From positions 62,001 to 126,000 of the forward strand of contig JANXXU010000002.1 of the NCBI GenBank assembly GCA_025350465.1: DNA of 64,000 nt. Reading direction: 5' to 3'. This document shows, in pieces, positions 49,250-58,470 of the stretch; the first letter of the stretch is position 1; every line of letters begins with the position of its first letter. This stretch comes from Alphaproteobacteria bacterium (lineage in GTDB: Bacteria > Pseudomonadota > Alphaproteobacteria > Micropepsales > Micropepsaceae). A model generated the notes under the pieces. That model worked only from the letters and a program-made list of their open reading frames with translations. It had not been told where the DNA came from and did not search any database. The translations under genes were made by a program, and so were the position numbers.

Positions 49250-50272
49250 TCAACATGCGACCCTCTGGAAAAAAGCGCGGTAGTCGGCGACCACCGCAGC
49301 TTCCGTGAATTGTCGTTGGTACGTCGCAAAACCTTCGCGCGCAAGCGCATAGCGCAAAGCAGCGGCGGCGATCACGCGGTTGATTGCATCTGCCAATGCG
49401 GTTGCATCGTCGACCGGCGTCAACAGACCATTGAGGCCGTCTTCGATCAGCGCCTTGGGGCCTTGCGAGGCTGTTGCGATCACGGGCAGCCCTTGCGCGA
49501 ACGCCTCGATCACCACGTTGCCCAGCGGTTCGTGGCGCGAAGGACAAACGAAAATATCGGCGGCGGTGAGGACGGCTTCGGCATCCTCGCGCCAGCCCAG
49601 GAAGCGGACACGCGCGCCGACATCGCGTTCGATGGCACGGGCCTTGAGCGCCGAGTCCTCCGGCCCCGTGCCCGCAATCCAAAGATAGGCGCCGGGAACG
49701 CGGGCCAAAGCATCGATCAACACGTCGAACGCCTTGTTCGTGTGCAACCGGCCGAGAGCAACGAGAAGAGGCGCGTCATCCGGCGTATCGAATTCTCGAC
49801 GCGCCAGCGGCGCGACGCGCTTGCTGCTGACGAAGTTCGGCAAATAGTGCGCGCGATCGGTCGGCCAACCCTGGTTGCGAATATAGGCGACAATATCTTC
49901 GGTGTTGCCGATCAGGTGGTCGCAATGGCGATAGTATTTCAGGTCGTAATAACCGCCGAGGCGGCCGCACAAGACCGCACGCGAACGCGGCGTCTTGCTC
50001 GCAGCACGGCTCATCCAGGCGACGACGACATTCGGCGACCATGCCGCGATCTCGCGGCGAATGCGCCAAGGCGTATAGAGGTCGGGCGGCCCGCCGAACG
50101 GCAATTGCGTAACCGGCACGCCCTCCAGCGACAGACGATGCGCGCGTGCGCTGTTGCGGCGAATGACGGCGCGCTCGGTCAACCCGTCGCGGTGCAAGGC
50201 CAAGGTCAGACGCTCGAAGAAGGCTTCCGCCCCGCCATGCGCGCCGCCCGCCATGATCTGCATGACGCGCAT
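49250..50272 (-). CDS. Glycosyltransferase family 4 protein
   Basis: A 340-residue GT-B enzyme: MAGGAHGGAEAFFERLTLAL at the N-terminus, acceptor domain, and LVALGRLHTNKAFDVLIDAL, VRFLGWREDAEAVLTAADIF, PSRHEPLGNVVIEAFAQGLP in the C-terminal nucleotide-sugar domain; the EX7E motif is EPLGNVVIE. Retaining sugar transfer to lipid-A core or surface glycan is expected. The ATG at 50272 overlaps the stop of the GT9 gene by one base (TGATG). Confidence 0.88.
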   Translation of the reverse strand: MRVMQIMAGGAHGGAEAFFERLTLALHRDGLTERAVIRRNSARAHRLSLEGVPVTQLPFGGPPDLYTPWRIRREIAAWSPNVVVAWMSRAASKTPRSRAVLCGRLGGYYDLKYYRHCDHLIGNTEDIVAYIRNQGWPTDRAHYLPNFVSSKRVAPLARREFDTPDDAPLLVALGRLHTNKAFDVLIDALARVPGAYLWIAGTGPEDSALKARAIERDVGARVRFLGWREDAEAVLTAADIFVCPSRHEPLGNVVIEAFAQGLPVIATASQGPKALIEDGLNGLLTPVDDATALADAINRVIAAAALRYALAREGFATYQRQFTEAAVVADYRAFFQRVAC

Positions 50273-51222
50273 CAATTTGCTTTCTTGAGCAACGCGAGAA
50301 CCGCCTGCTCGACGCGATCGACCTCCAAATCGCCCATCAGATTACCGGGATTGCCACCGGCCGCCTCCATTTCGGCCCAGAGTTCGTCATAGCTGCGAGT
50401 CCCCCTGATCCACGCGGTGCGCTCGCCCCACGGCGCATAATGCTGCTCGGGGCTTGGGCCGAAAAGTCCGAGCGTCGGAATGCCCGCGGCGGCAGCCAGG
50501 TGCATCAAGCCGGAGTCGTTACCGATATAGAGCGCGCAGCGTGTGAGACAGCCGTACGCATTCAACACATCGACTCGACCAACGAGATCGATGAGACGCG
50601 TCTTGGCGATGGCGTCGATAAGGGGCTGTGCCATGGCGCGCTCGTTCTGCGCGCCGAAGACTGCGACACGCGCGCCCTCAAGCGGTGCGCCACGCGCCGT
50701 CAACCGCCGCGTCAGTTCGACGAAGCGATCGGCAGGCCATTGCTTTGGCATCCAATTGGCCGTTGGGCCCAGCGCTAGAACCGGCGCGCCAGGTGCAATG
50801 GTGACGGCAGCGCGCGCGCGCGTGGCCTCTGAGATCGCGAGTGTCGGTGCCGGCGGCGGTGTTACGCCGAGGAGGGCGGCGAGTTGCTCGACCCGGTGCC
50901 GCCCGTCGGAAGAGGCACGCATGACCCGACGCTCCTTCGTCCAGAGGAGCCAGGCAATGGCCGAACCTCGAAGGTCGACGACAAGGTCCCAGCGTCTGCC
51001 AATCGCGCGCGACCACAGGTGCCACCAGTGGGCAAGGAAGCCCTTCTTTTGCAACGGAATGACTTGGCTCACGCCGGGCGTTTCGGCGAAGAGCGGGGCC
51101 GCGGGGACGCCACAGGCGACCCAGATGTCGGGGTCGCTATCGGTCTCGATCAGATGATTCAAAAGCCCGGTCGAAAGCACGGCGTCGCCGATCCGGGTGG
51201 AGGTGATGAAGAGAACGCGCAT
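50272..51222 (-). CDS. Glycosyltransferase family 9 (heptosyltransferase-like)
   Basis: A 316-residue GT9 protein: RVLFITSTRIGDAVLSTGLL at the start, DLVVDLRGSAIAWLLW, LALGPTANWMPKQWPADRFV, and YIGNDSGLMHLAAAAGIPTL, then LFGPSPEQHYAPWG. These are the acceptor and ADP-heptose-binding motifs. It is likely to add heptose or a related sugar to the lipopolysaccharide inner core. First gene of the run GT9-GT4-asnB-amidohydrolase, all minus strand and closely spaced. The start at 51222 follows the MRVLFI pattern of the family. Confidence 0.88.
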   Translation of the reverse strand: MRVLFITSTRIGDAVLSTGLLNHLIETDSDPDIWVACGVPAAPLFAETPGVSQVIPLQKKGFLAHWWHLWSRAIGRRWDLVVDLRGSAIAWLLWTKERRVMRASSDGRHRVEQLAALLGVTPPPAPTLAISEATRARAAVTIAPGAPVLALGPTANWMPKQWPADRFVELTRRLTARGAPLEGARVAVFGAQNERAMAQPLIDAIAKTRLIDLVGRVDVLNAYGCLTRCALYIGNDSGLMHLAAAAGIPTLGLFGPSPEQHYAPWGERTAWIRGTRSYDELWAEMEAAGGNPGNLMGDLEVDRVEQAVLALLKKAN

Positions 51223-51291
51223 GCGTCGCGCGTTATAAGGGCTCGCGTTCGACCTTGCCAAGCGCGGGGATGAGGACTTACCTCAGTAACC

Positions 51292-52152
51292 ATGGAATCG
51301 GGCGCCTCCCTCCTACCCCATCGCAGCATCGTCGAGATCAAAGGGCCGGACAGCCTGAGCTTCTTGCAGGGCCTGGTCACAAACGACGTCGATCGGGCAG
51401 TTATCGGTAATGCGGTTTATGCCGCGCTGCTGACACCGCAAGGCAAGATCGTCACGGACTTTATGATCGTTGCCGTCGAGGGCGGATATTGGCTCGACTG
51501 CGCTGCGTCTTCTGCGGGCGACCTCACGGCGCGTCTGAAAAAGTACAAATTGCGCGCCAAGGTCGAGATCGCCGACCGGTCGGCCGAGCTGGCCGTGGCC
51601 GCGCTCGACGAAGGCAAGGCGATCACGGGTAAGGTTGTTGCCTTTGCCGATCCTCGCCTGGCCGGGCTTGGGTGGCGTGCCATCGGTCGGCGCGCAGAAC
51701 TGGAGGCCGCACTGCAGGCAGCAGGTTATCGGATGGCGCCGGCCGCCGATTATGAACGCAGGCGCATCGCGCTCGGCGTGCCGGACTCTGCCGACATCGT
51801 GCCGGAGACCGCCTTCCCCCTCGACTGCAATTTCGAGGAACTGAACGGCGTCGATTTCAAGAAGGGCTGCTATGTCGGCCAGGAGCTGACCGCTCGCATG
51901 AAGCATCGCGCGAGCGCGCGTAAGCGGTTCCTGCCGGTTAGCGCCGACGTCGAATTGCCGGCGCCGGGGACGAATGTGACGCTGGGCGAAGCGCCGATCG
52001 GGGAACTCAAATCGTCGATCGATCGTCAAGGGCTCGCGCTGATCAGACTTGATCGATTGGGCGAGGCGAAGGAAGCTGTGGCCGACGGCGTCATCATCCG
52101 CATCGGCGCCCCCGCCTACCCGCTCAATCTGTCCCAAGGAGACCAGTCATGA
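51292..52152 (+). CDS. ygfZ: YgfZ/GcvT-like folate-binding protein
   Basis: A 286-residue member of the GcvT-like family used in Fe-S cluster repair with tetrahydrofolate. The signature KKGCYVGQELTARMKHR (about 199-215) contains the essential Cys of the KGC-Y-x-GQE motif. The N-terminal IVEIKGPDSLSFLQGLVTND is the aminomethyltransferase-like half. It ends in an ATGA overlap with the VOC gene, and the VOC gene overlaps tag, making a ygfZ-VOC-tag operon. Confidence 0.92.
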   Translation: MESGASLLPHRSIVEIKGPDSLSFLQGLVTNDVDRAVIGNAVYAALLTPQGKIVTDFMIVAVEGGYWLDCAASSAGDLTARLKKYKLRAKVEIADRSAELAVAALDEGKAITGKVVAFADPRLAGLGWRAIGRRAELEAALQAAGYRMAPAADYERRRIALGVPDSADIVPETAFPLDCNFEELNGVDFKKGCYVGQELTARMKHRASARKRFLPVSADVELPAPGTNVTLGEAPIGELKSSIDRQGLALIRLDRLGEAKEAVADGVIIRIGAPAYPLNLSQGDQS

Positions 52153-52631
52153 TGCTGCATCACGTGTCCGTCGGCGCCCGCGACGTGCCGAAAGCGGTTG
52201 CGTTCTACGACAAGGTTCTGGCGCCGCTCGGCTACAAGCGCGTGATGGAATTCCTGCCGCACGCCGTCGGCTACGGCGTCGACCACCCGGACTTCTGGGT
52301 GCAAGTGCCGGCGGACGGCCGGACGGCGAGCGTCGGCAACGGCGTGCACATCTCCTTCGCGGCGACGAGCAAGAACGCGGTGAACGCGTTTCATGCGGCG
52401 GCGCTAAAGGCCGGCGGCAAAGACGAGGGCGCGCCGGGCCCGCGCCCCGATTATGGCCCCGACTATTACGGCGCATTCTGCCGCGACCTCGACGGCAACA
52501 AGATCGAAGCGGTGGTCATTGCAATGACGCTGCCGGCGAAATCGAAGAAGAGTTCTGCAAAAAAAGCGAAGCCCGCCGCCCGCAAGGCGAAGCCCGCGAA
52601 GGCCGCCAAGCGCAAAGCCAAACGGCGCTGA
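52149..52631 (+). CDS. VOC family protein with Lys/Ala-rich tail
   Basis: A 160-residue protein. Residues 1-125 are a VOC domain: MLHHVSVGARDVPKAVAFYD, FWVQVPADGRTASVGNGVHI, YYGAFCRDLDGNKIEAVVIA (metal ligands probably His4, His62 and Glu119). The last 33 residues are nearly pure Lys/Ala/Pro/Arg (KSKKSSAKKAKPAARKAKPA), like histone H1 tails, suggesting nucleic-acid or polyanion binding. The neighbouring tag is a DNA-repair glycosylase. Whether the tail is functional is unknown. Confidence 0.8.
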   Translation: MMLHHVSVGARDVPKAVAFYDKVLAPLGYKRVMEFLPHAVGYGVDHPDFWVQVPADGRTASVGNGVHISFAATSKNAVNAFHAAALKAGGKDEGAPGPRPDYGPDYYGAFCRDLDGNKIEAVVIAMTLPAKSKKSSAKKAKPAARKAKPAKAAKRKAKRR

Positions 52632-53218
52632 TGGACAAACGCAAACGCTGCGCCTGGCCTGGTGAAGACCCTTTCTATCAGGCCTATCACGACGAGGAAT
52701 GGGGCGTTCCGGAATACGACGACCGGGCACTCTATGAGAAACTGATCCTCGACGGCTTCCAGGCGGGCCTCTCGTGGATCACGATCCTGCGCAAGCGCGA
52801 GAATTTTCGCCGTGCCTTCGACGGTTTCGTGCCGGAGAAGATCGCGCGCTATTCGGAAACCAAAGTTGCGAAACTTCTGAAAGACGAAGGCATCATCCGC
52901 CATCGCGGCAAGATCGAAGGCACTATTAAGAACGCGCGCGGATATTTGGAGATCATGGAGAAGGAGCCTGGCGGCTTCTCCGGCTACATCTGGAAATTCG
53001 TCGACGGCAAACCGGTGCAGAACAAATGGACAGCGATTAGCAAAGTGCCCGCCTCGACGCCGACGAGCGTGGCGCTCTCAAAGGATCTGAAAAAACGCGG
53101 CTTCACCTTCTGCGGCCCAACGATCGTCTACGCCTTCGCGCAAGCCGTCGGCATGGTCAACGACCATCTGGTCGATTGTTATCGCTACAAGGAAGTGGCG
53201 AAGCACAAGCATCGCTAA
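52631..53218 (+). CDS. tag: DNA-3-methyladenine glycosylase I
   Basis: A 195-residue helix-hairpin-helix glycosylase. KRCAWPGEDPFYQAYHDEEW (Zn Cys and His), DGFQAGLSWITILRKRENFR, and FTFCGPTIVYAFAQAVGMVN then DHLVDCYR with His and Cys completing the zinc snap. It removes 3-methyladenine from alkylated DNA. The ATG is chosen at 52631 with a one-base overlap (TGATG) with the VOC gene. A small basic end KHKHR follows. Confidence 0.93.
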   Translation: MDKRKRCAWPGEDPFYQAYHDEEWGVPEYDDRALYEKLILDGFQAGLSWITILRKRENFRRAFDGFVPEKIARYSETKVAKLLKDEGIIRHRGKIEGTIKNARGYLEIMEKEPGGFSGYIWKFVDGKPVQNKWTAISKVPASTPTSVALSKDLKKRGFTFCGPTIVYAFAQAVGMVNDHLVDCYRYKEVAKHKHR

Positions 53219-53223
53219 CGGTT

Positions 53224-53262
53224 CGTCATGGTCGGGCACTTGACCCGGCCATCCAGGAGTCT
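53224..53262. repeat. Intergenic hairpin repeat, second copy
   Basis: CGTCATGGTCGGGCACTTGA then CCCGGCCATCCAGGAGTCTC. It matches the third hairpin unit at 3001-3036 in the opposite orientation. TGGTCGGG/CCCGGCCA form an 8-bp stem with one G-T pair. Here it follows tag and faces the HCCA-isomerase-like gene. Confidence 0.65.
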
Positions 53263-53305
53263 CGCCGCGCCGCGGACGCTGCGCGGCTGATGACGTTGGG
53301 GAGTG

Positions 53306-53917
53306 TTACAGGGCGACGACATCGCGCTTGCCCAGCGCCCAGTCGAACGCCTGCTCCACGCGATCGCCGCCCCAAAAAATTTCACCCTCGACCGCGAAAC
53401 TCGGCGCGCCGATGAGGCCGAGTTTGATCGCGCGATCGGTTTGGGTGCGCAGGGCGTCCTTCGAGTTTTGCGTCTGCGCCTCGGCCAAGATTTCTTCAGC
53501 CTTCAAACCCAGCGAGTCGATGACGTGCCCGACGACCTCCGCCGACGAGATGTCGCGGTCGTCGCGGAAGTTGGCGGCGTAGACGCGACGCACGAACTCC
53601 GGCAGCCACTGCTCTTCTGCATATCGGCAAGCAACCCGGGCGGCGAGCAAACCGTTGCGCGGGAATTGCGTCGGACGGCGCAACGGCAGGCCTTGCCGGG
53701 CGCAAATCCTCGCCAGATCACGCCACATATATTTGCCCTTCGCCGGATAGATGTTGAAGGGTGAGTCGTTCCAACCCTGCGCGCCGAAGATCGGTGCCAG
53801 CAGAAACGAACGCCAAGCGAGGCGCACTCCGACCGCCCGGGCGCGTTCCTCAACCGCGAACGCGGCCGGATACGAATAGGTGCTGGCAAATTCGAACCAA
53901 AATTCGACCACTGCCAC
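53306..53917 (-). CDS. 2-Hydroxychromene-2-carboxylate isomerase-like DsbA-family protein
   Basis: A 203-residue thioredoxin-fold protein of the HCCA isomerase/GST-kappa group: EFWFEFASTYSYPAAFAVEE at the N-terminus (Ser replaces the redox Cys), FNIYPAKGKYMWRDLARICA, PTQFPRNGLLAARVACRYAE, and GLIGAPSFAVEGEIFWGGDR with the cis-Pro. Such enzymes act in naphthalene or aromatic degradation with glutathione. No aromatic operon is adjacent, so the substrate is open. Confidence 0.88.
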   Translation of the reverse strand: MAVVEFWFEFASTYSYPAAFAVEERARAVGVRLAWRSFLLAPIFGAQGWNDSPFNIYPAKGKYMWRDLARICARQGLPLRRPTQFPRNGLLAARVACRYAEEQWLPEFVRRVYAANFRDDRDISSAEVVGHVIDSLGLKAEEILAEAQTQNSKDALRTQTDRAIKLGLIGAPSFAVEGEIFWGGDRVEQAFDWALGKRDVVAL

Positions 53918-53944
53918 CCTCTTCGCCTCCTGTTTGCGATGGCG

Positions 53945-55894
53945 CTAACGACGCGCCGATTTCAGTCTTGTGCTCAGATATCGCGCAAGGTCAAACGCGA
54001 CATCGACGTTCCGTTGGGAGCACCAGGCGAGTTGGCGCCGATGGCCCGGGTCCCCCGCGATCAGCACCAGTTCGTCACCCTCGGCAACGATCGTGCCGGT
54101 GTCGAACCGCCCGGCGCAGTGTGTCTCGTCGAGAGGGGCCGGCCAGGCATTACTCTCTCCGGTGATCGCCAGCGGGCCTTGCGGGACCGCGCCAGCTCCC
54201 AGACACAGATGTGAATTCCAAGGATCGCCGTTGGTGTGGATCACCAGTTCCCCCGCACCGTCCTCCATACGCAAATGAATCTCGCATGCTGGCGCGGCCG
54301 AACGCTCGCAAGTGACGACGATCGACTGCATGTTTTCCCGGGGGAGAAACAGCCGGGCCACGACGGCCGTCGCAGCCGCGGTGGAAATTGTGTAGGCATA
54401 GGCCGCGTGGTGAGAAAAACCTGCGCGCGCAGGGCGGCCCTCGAGAACGGACTCTCGCTCGTTCTGGCCAAGCGCGACGGCGTATGGAAAGAGCGGCCTC
54501 ACACCACGGCGTCGCCGCTCGCCTTCAGCTTTGAGATTCGCGACCCTCTTGGCGAATTTTGGATCGGCCCAGCCGGTTTCGAGTTTCTGGTCGCGATCAA
54601 TGCGATCAAGATCAACCTTTGGCGGCGGCTGGAATCCAGAGATTTCGTCACCAATCGTGACCCATTCCGACCCCGTCTCCGGCCAATGCTTGCGCGCTTC
54701 GTCCAGCACTCGCAAGCAATCGAGCTCCGGAGATGTGGCGACCGCAACGCAATCTGCCGCGTCGCCCCAGTCGCTTCTTCCGGCGACCACATCGTCTTCT
54801 GTTTGGGGTGCGCGACGGTCGGCGTACTCGAACGCTTGCAAGATCGACGAGCGTTCGGGGCCAGGGCGTCCCGCTTCAAGAAGTCGGGATAAAAGCTCGC
54901 GGGCCTCTACAAAGCCTTTTGAAGTGGTTTGGTAGACGTGCGCGCGCGTCTCGCCTTCGTAGCGAACGCGTGAGGTCACTAAGTGAGCTGTCCGAATTGC
55001 ATCGGTCAGGGCCCCCATCGGATCCTCAGCGCACGCCGTCGTCAGATCGAACACGATGACCTTGTCGTCGAGAGACACGGTGACCTCGACAATGCTCGTT
55101 TCGTGTTGGCCGTAGAAGAAGGACGCACACAAGCGGATGGGTCGACCGGTCTTACCGTCGAAAACCGCTGTAAACGCCGTGTTGCTGTTTCGCCCCGCGA
55201 GTGCTGCAGCCTCTATCGTACAAAGGTCGCCAAAGTTAATGTATGGTGAACAGCCGATTTTGAAATGCTGGCCGTATGACTGCCGCCCCCATCCGATACT
55301 GCCGCTCGAGTCCAATTGTCGGCTATAGCCGAAGCCGTCCATCACGCCGCGCAGTGTCGGAATCTCTCGCTCCTTTCCAACCTCGCTTGTCGAGACCTCG
55401 ACGATTTCCCCATCCGAGAAGCCGGGCGGGCGCACGAACGTCAAAATGTTGTCGCCGTCGCCGAAGCTGCCCTCGTGCAACGGTCGTTCGGTGAGGGGAT
55501 TCGCTTCGAAATAGCCACGCCATGCCGACTTCCTGATTGCGAAGGCAATCGCCGCACCAAGGTCCTCATGCTCTTCTGCAGGCAGATTCAATTGGGCGGT
55601 CGCCGCCTTCAGCGCATCGAGCGGACACGTCGCGGCGACGCCTTGTGCCACCTGTTGGCTCAAGGTCGGGGCATGCACATCTATAATCGGCTTGAGCGTC
55701 GAGCCAACCTCAAAGGCGCAGAGAGCGACCGGCGCCAGTTCTGGAATTTGGTCGACATCAAAGGATTCGGCTGCAGCAGCAGTCAATGTCGCGCTGCCGC
55801 TGCATAGGAGAGCTGCGACGCACGCAACGACGCGGAAGTCTCTCAACAACATCCCCACACCGTGACGGTCACGGAAAACGCCGCCATCGCTCAA
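53945..55894 (-). CDS. Large secreted protein of unknown function downstream of a peptidase
   Basis: A 649-residue protein from ATG 55894, which overlaps the preceding stop (ATGA); an alternative start at 55852 gives MLLRDFRVVACVAALLCSGS, a more typical signal peptide. Eight or more cysteines are spread through the mature part (CPLD, CTIEA, ACAED, DCVAV, CERSAAPACEI), fitting the periplasm. C-terminal 150 residues resemble a beta-sandwich (MEDGAGELVIHTNGDPWNSH, LCLGAGAVPQGPLAITGESN). No family recognised. It is translationally coupled to the M1/M61-like peptidase. Confidence 0.65.
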   Translation of the reverse strand: MSDGGVFRDRHGVGMLLRDFRVVACVAALLCSGSATLTAAAAESFDVDQIPELAPVALCAFEVGSTLKPIIDVHAPTLSQQVAQGVAATCPLDALKAATAQLNLPAEEHEDLGAAIAFAIRKSAWRGYFEANPLTERPLHEGSFGDGDNILTFVRPPGFSDGEIVEVSTSEVGKEREIPTLRGVMDGFGYSRQLDSSGSIGWGRQSYGQHFKIGCSPYINFGDLCTIEAAALAGRNSNTAFTAVFDGKTGRPIRLCASFFYGQHETSIVEVTVSLDDKVIVFDLTTACAEDPMGALTDAIRTAHLVTSRVRYEGETRAHVYQTTSKGFVEARELLSRLLEAGRPGPERSSILQAFEYADRRAPQTEDDVVAGRSDWGDAADCVAVATSPELDCLRVLDEARKHWPETGSEWVTIGDEISGFQPPPKVDLDRIDRDQKLETGWADPKFAKRVANLKAEGERRRRGVRPLFPYAVALGQNERESVLEGRPARAGFSHHAAYAYTISTAAATAVVARLFLPRENMQSIVVTCERSAAPACEIHLRMEDGAGELVIHTNGDPWNSHLCLGAGAVPQGPLAITGESNAWPAPLDETHCAGRFDTGTIVAEGDELVLIAGDPGHRRQLAWCSQRNVDVAFDLARYLSTRLKSARR

Positions 55895-57591
55895 TTCGTC
55901 CGTGACCAGCCATCGCTTTCCACCCGGAACGAGGGCAGCGGCTCAAGCATTGGTTCAGCGCAGCGGACGTGGATCGCGGCGCCGGTCTTTTGGCCGAGCG
56001 TCAGATTGCCCGCCGCGCGGCAGCGGTCCCAGACGGCGGAATAGGCTTGGCGCGTATCGGTGAAGAGGTCATGCCCTTCGATCGAAACGATCGTGGGGTC
56101 GCCGGCGAGGGCGCCGCATCCGGGCCCCGTCTGCAGCAGCATACCGCCTTCCTTGGCCCAAAAACCGTAGAACCCGGCTTCGCAATTGGTGCGCAGGAGG
56201 TGCCACATCATGGTCTCGCGCAGACGGCGTTCCGGCGCCTCGCCGACCGATACTTTGATCCCCAAGGGTGCCAGGATTTCGGGAAGCTTCGGCCAGCGAT
56301 CGCGACCTTCCTGGACCAAGAAAAGGCCGAGCGCCGCGCGCGTTGCCGGATCCATCGTGCGCACGAGCGACAAGAAGTCGGCCGTGGAATAGGCGCCCTT
56401 GTTATGTTCGGCGGCCTGAAACATCCTGACCCAAAGGCCATAGATGTTCTGTTGGCCGTTGCTCGCCTTGCGCAAGCCTACATCGCTCAACCACTGCACG
56501 ACTTCGCCGCAGGCATAGGTCGCACTGCCCCAACCGTGCGCATGAAGGGCGCCAACCAGCTCGGATCCGCCCAGAGCTTCAACGCAGGTATTGAGACTGT
56601 CTTGAAAATGCGCGCGCAGCGCATCGGCACTAAAGCCGAACAACTCGGCTTGCGCAGTCCACGACATATACTCGGCGCTGCCTTCGTGCAGCCAGGGATT
56701 CACATCGCCGTCGGCCGGATAATACGTGCTGCCGTTCCAGAAATGAAACGATTCATGCGACACGACCTGATGCAGTTGCAACAGCTGCTCGGGATTTGGC
56801 TGCGCCCACGCCGGGCCCCAAAAACGGAACAGGACCATTTGATCGTCGGTGACGTCGGCGCGAAAGGCGCCGCCGTCTTTCGGCTCAGTGGGGTACGCCA
56901 CGGCGTAAGCGAGCGGCAACGACGACAGCTGATGCCCCATCCGACGAGCGTAGTGCGGCAGGACGGCGTGCAACGTCGAGATGACCTCGTTCTTCATCCA
57001 ATCGGGAAAGCCGCTAGCAAAGACAAAGGTGCCGCCGTTATCAATGACCGCGCTGCGCTGCCCGAGATAAACATAGCGGCTGGTGGCAACCGGACTGGGC
57101 GGGAACAACGGCGGTACCGTCCAGCTCTGGGCATTGCCCGGCAAGCCGATCGCGACCTCACCGGCCGTCGTGTCGAATTTCAGCGTCGTCTCGAAAAGAT
57201 CGCGGTTGAGGATAAAGAATGCCGGGTAAATCAAAACGGAATTCGTCGAAAGCTCGGTGACGGCCGGATACGCAATCGCCGATGTCTCCGGCGTCGGATG
57301 TACGACAAGCTCGACATGATCAAACGCCGAGCCCTTCGTGACGATCGCGCCGTTGTCGAAAGCCACGCCTGTGCTCGCCAACGTCCACGCCGCCAGCTGG
57401 TCGGCACCCGCGCGATAGGCAAACGGCAGCTTGCTCACCGATTGGTCGAGTTTGATGAGAACGTGGACGTCGCTGCCGGTATGCGAGAATGCGACGGTCG
57501 CGCGCGTACGCTGTTGCGGGGCGCTGTCCGCTGTGATCGCGGAGACTGGAATGGCGAGAAACAAAACAAGCGCTGCTGTCGTCAGGCGCAT
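55891..57591 (-). CDS. Exported M1/M61-like gluzincin metallopeptidase
   Basis: A 566-residue protein with a signal peptide (MRLTTAALVLFLAIPVSAIT). The zinc motif is QVVSHESFHFWNGSTYYPAD (HESFH) followed after 19 residues by Glu in WLHEGSAEYMSW, the gluzincin HExxH...E arrangement; the FWN after the second His is M61-like (glycyl aminopeptidase). The N-terminal 250 residues look like the beta-sandwich of that family. It should cleave peptides in the periplasm. The 3' end overlaps the 649-residue gene by ATGA. It follows queF by 5 bases. Confidence 0.8.
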   Translation of the reverse strand: MRLTTAALVLFLAIPVSAITADSAPQQRTRATVAFSHTGSDVHVLIKLDQSVSKLPFAYRAGADQLAAWTLASTGVAFDNGAIVTKGSAFDHVELVVHPTPETSAIAYPAVTELSTNSVLIYPAFFILNRDLFETTLKFDTTAGEVAIGLPGNAQSWTVPPLFPPSPVATSRYVYLGQRSAVIDNGGTFVFASGFPDWMKNEVISTLHAVLPHYARRMGHQLSSLPLAYAVAYPTEPKDGGAFRADVTDDQMVLFRFWGPAWAQPNPEQLLQLHQVVSHESFHFWNGSTYYPADGDVNPWLHEGSAEYMSWTAQAELFGFSADALRAHFQDSLNTCVEALGGSELVGALHAHGWGSATYACGEVVQWLSDVGLRKASNGQQNIYGLWVRMFQAAEHNKGAYSTADFLSLVRTMDPATRAALGLFLVQEGRDRWPKLPEILAPLGIKVSVGEAPERRLRETMMWHLLRTNCEAGFYGFWAKEGGMLLQTGPGCGALAGDPTIVSIEGHDLFTDTRQAYSAVWDRCRAAGNLTLGQKTGAAIHVRCAEPMLEPLPSFRVESDGWSRTN

Positions 57592-57596
57592 GGCAA

Positions 57597-58076
57597 TCAC
57601 CCCCGTCCGCGGTATGGCGCCACCCCCTGATCGGGCACCCAAACCCCGGCGGGCAGCTTACCGGTTTGCCAAAATACGTCGATGGGCATTCCACCGCGCG
57701 GATACCAATATCCACCGATGCGAAGCCATTTGGGCACAATAGAATCCAGAATTCTCTTGGCGATTGTGATCGTTGTGGCTTCGTGAAAGCCCGCGTGATT
57801 GCGAAAGCTGCCCAAGAAGAGCTTCAACGACTTGGATTCGACGATGCGTGCGCCAGGCACGTAGTCGATGACAAGATGGGCAAAGTCCGGTTGTCCGGTG
57901 ATCGGACACAGACACGTGAACTCGGGCGCGGTGAAGCGGACGAGAAAGTCGATGTCGATATGGGGGTTGGCTGCGTACTCGAGCGTTGCCTCATCCGGCG
58001 ATGCTGGCAGAGCGACAGCACGGCCGAGCTGCGTCAGGCCGTCTTGCGCCGCCGAGCCCTTATTTTTTCGGCTCAT
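57597..58076 (-). CDS. queF: PreQ0 reductase (7-cyano-7-deazaguanine reductase), short type
   Basis: A 159-residue unimodular tunnelling-fold enzyme reducing preQ0 to preQ1 with NADPH. Catalytic Cys in [20 protein letters not shown] (Cys and Asp 7 residues later) and the NADPH motif [20 protein letters not shown]. The start at 58076 lies 17 bases inside the GFA gene. Located after queD and GFA in the minus-strand que run; it links preQ0 from queDEC to queuosine. Confidence 0.94.
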   Translation of the reverse strand: MSRKNKGSAAQDGLTQLGRAVALPASPDEATLEYAANPHIDIDFLVRFTAPEFTCLCPITGQPDFAHLVIDYVPGARIVESKSLKLFLGSFRNHAGFHEATTITIAKRILDSIVPKWLRIGGYWYPRGGMPIDVFWQTGKLPAGVWVPDQGVAPYRGRG

Positions 58077-58470
58077 AGCCGGGCACCCATTTCTCATGTT
58101 GCGGCAGATTGTCGGTTATTTCCCACCACGGCGCCTTCGACGACGCGAACACGTGGAGCATCGGCCGAACGACGGGATCGTCGTCGAGCAACCCGGCGGC
58201 GATGCTGACTGTCGGCAAATACGCAGCTTGGCCCGGCGCACTCGAGCCACAAACGCGGCAAAAGCCTCGCAAGCTGCCGGGCGTCGATTCATAACGGGTG
58301 ATCAAATCTTCGCCGGAGACAAAGCGAAACTTGCTCTTGGCGACATGCGCATAGGAGGCGAAAGCGGCGCCGGAAAGCTTGCGACAGATCGAGCAATGGC
58401 AATGGGTGAGCGCCAAAACCTCATCGATTTCGAAACGGATGCCGCCGCAGGCGCAACTGCCTTTGATCAT
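58060..58470 (-). CDS. GFA family zinc protein inside the queuosine run
   Basis: A 136-residue GFA/CENP-V-fold protein: [13 protein letters not shown] (Cys pair), [20 protein letters not shown] (second Cys set), [20 protein letters not shown] (structural zinc). It overlaps queD by 4 bases (ATGA) and queF by 17, so it is translationally tied to both. GFA proteins have no known role in deazapurine synthesis, and a chance insertion would be less tightly overlapped. Zinc-binding Cys set is intact. Confidence 0.86.
   Translation of the reverse strand: MIKGSCACGGIRFEIDEVLALTHCHCSICRKLSGAAFASYAHVAKSKFRFVSGEDLITRYESTPGSLRGFCRVCGSSAPGQAAYLPTVSIAAGLLDDDPVVRPMLHVFASSKAPWWEITDNLPQHEKWVPGYEPKK

Noticed and set aside
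55969-57630. 553-codon plus-strand frame opposite the M61-like peptidase
   Set aside because: Shadow frame; no ribosome site, no domain; the minus strand has signal peptide and zinc motif.
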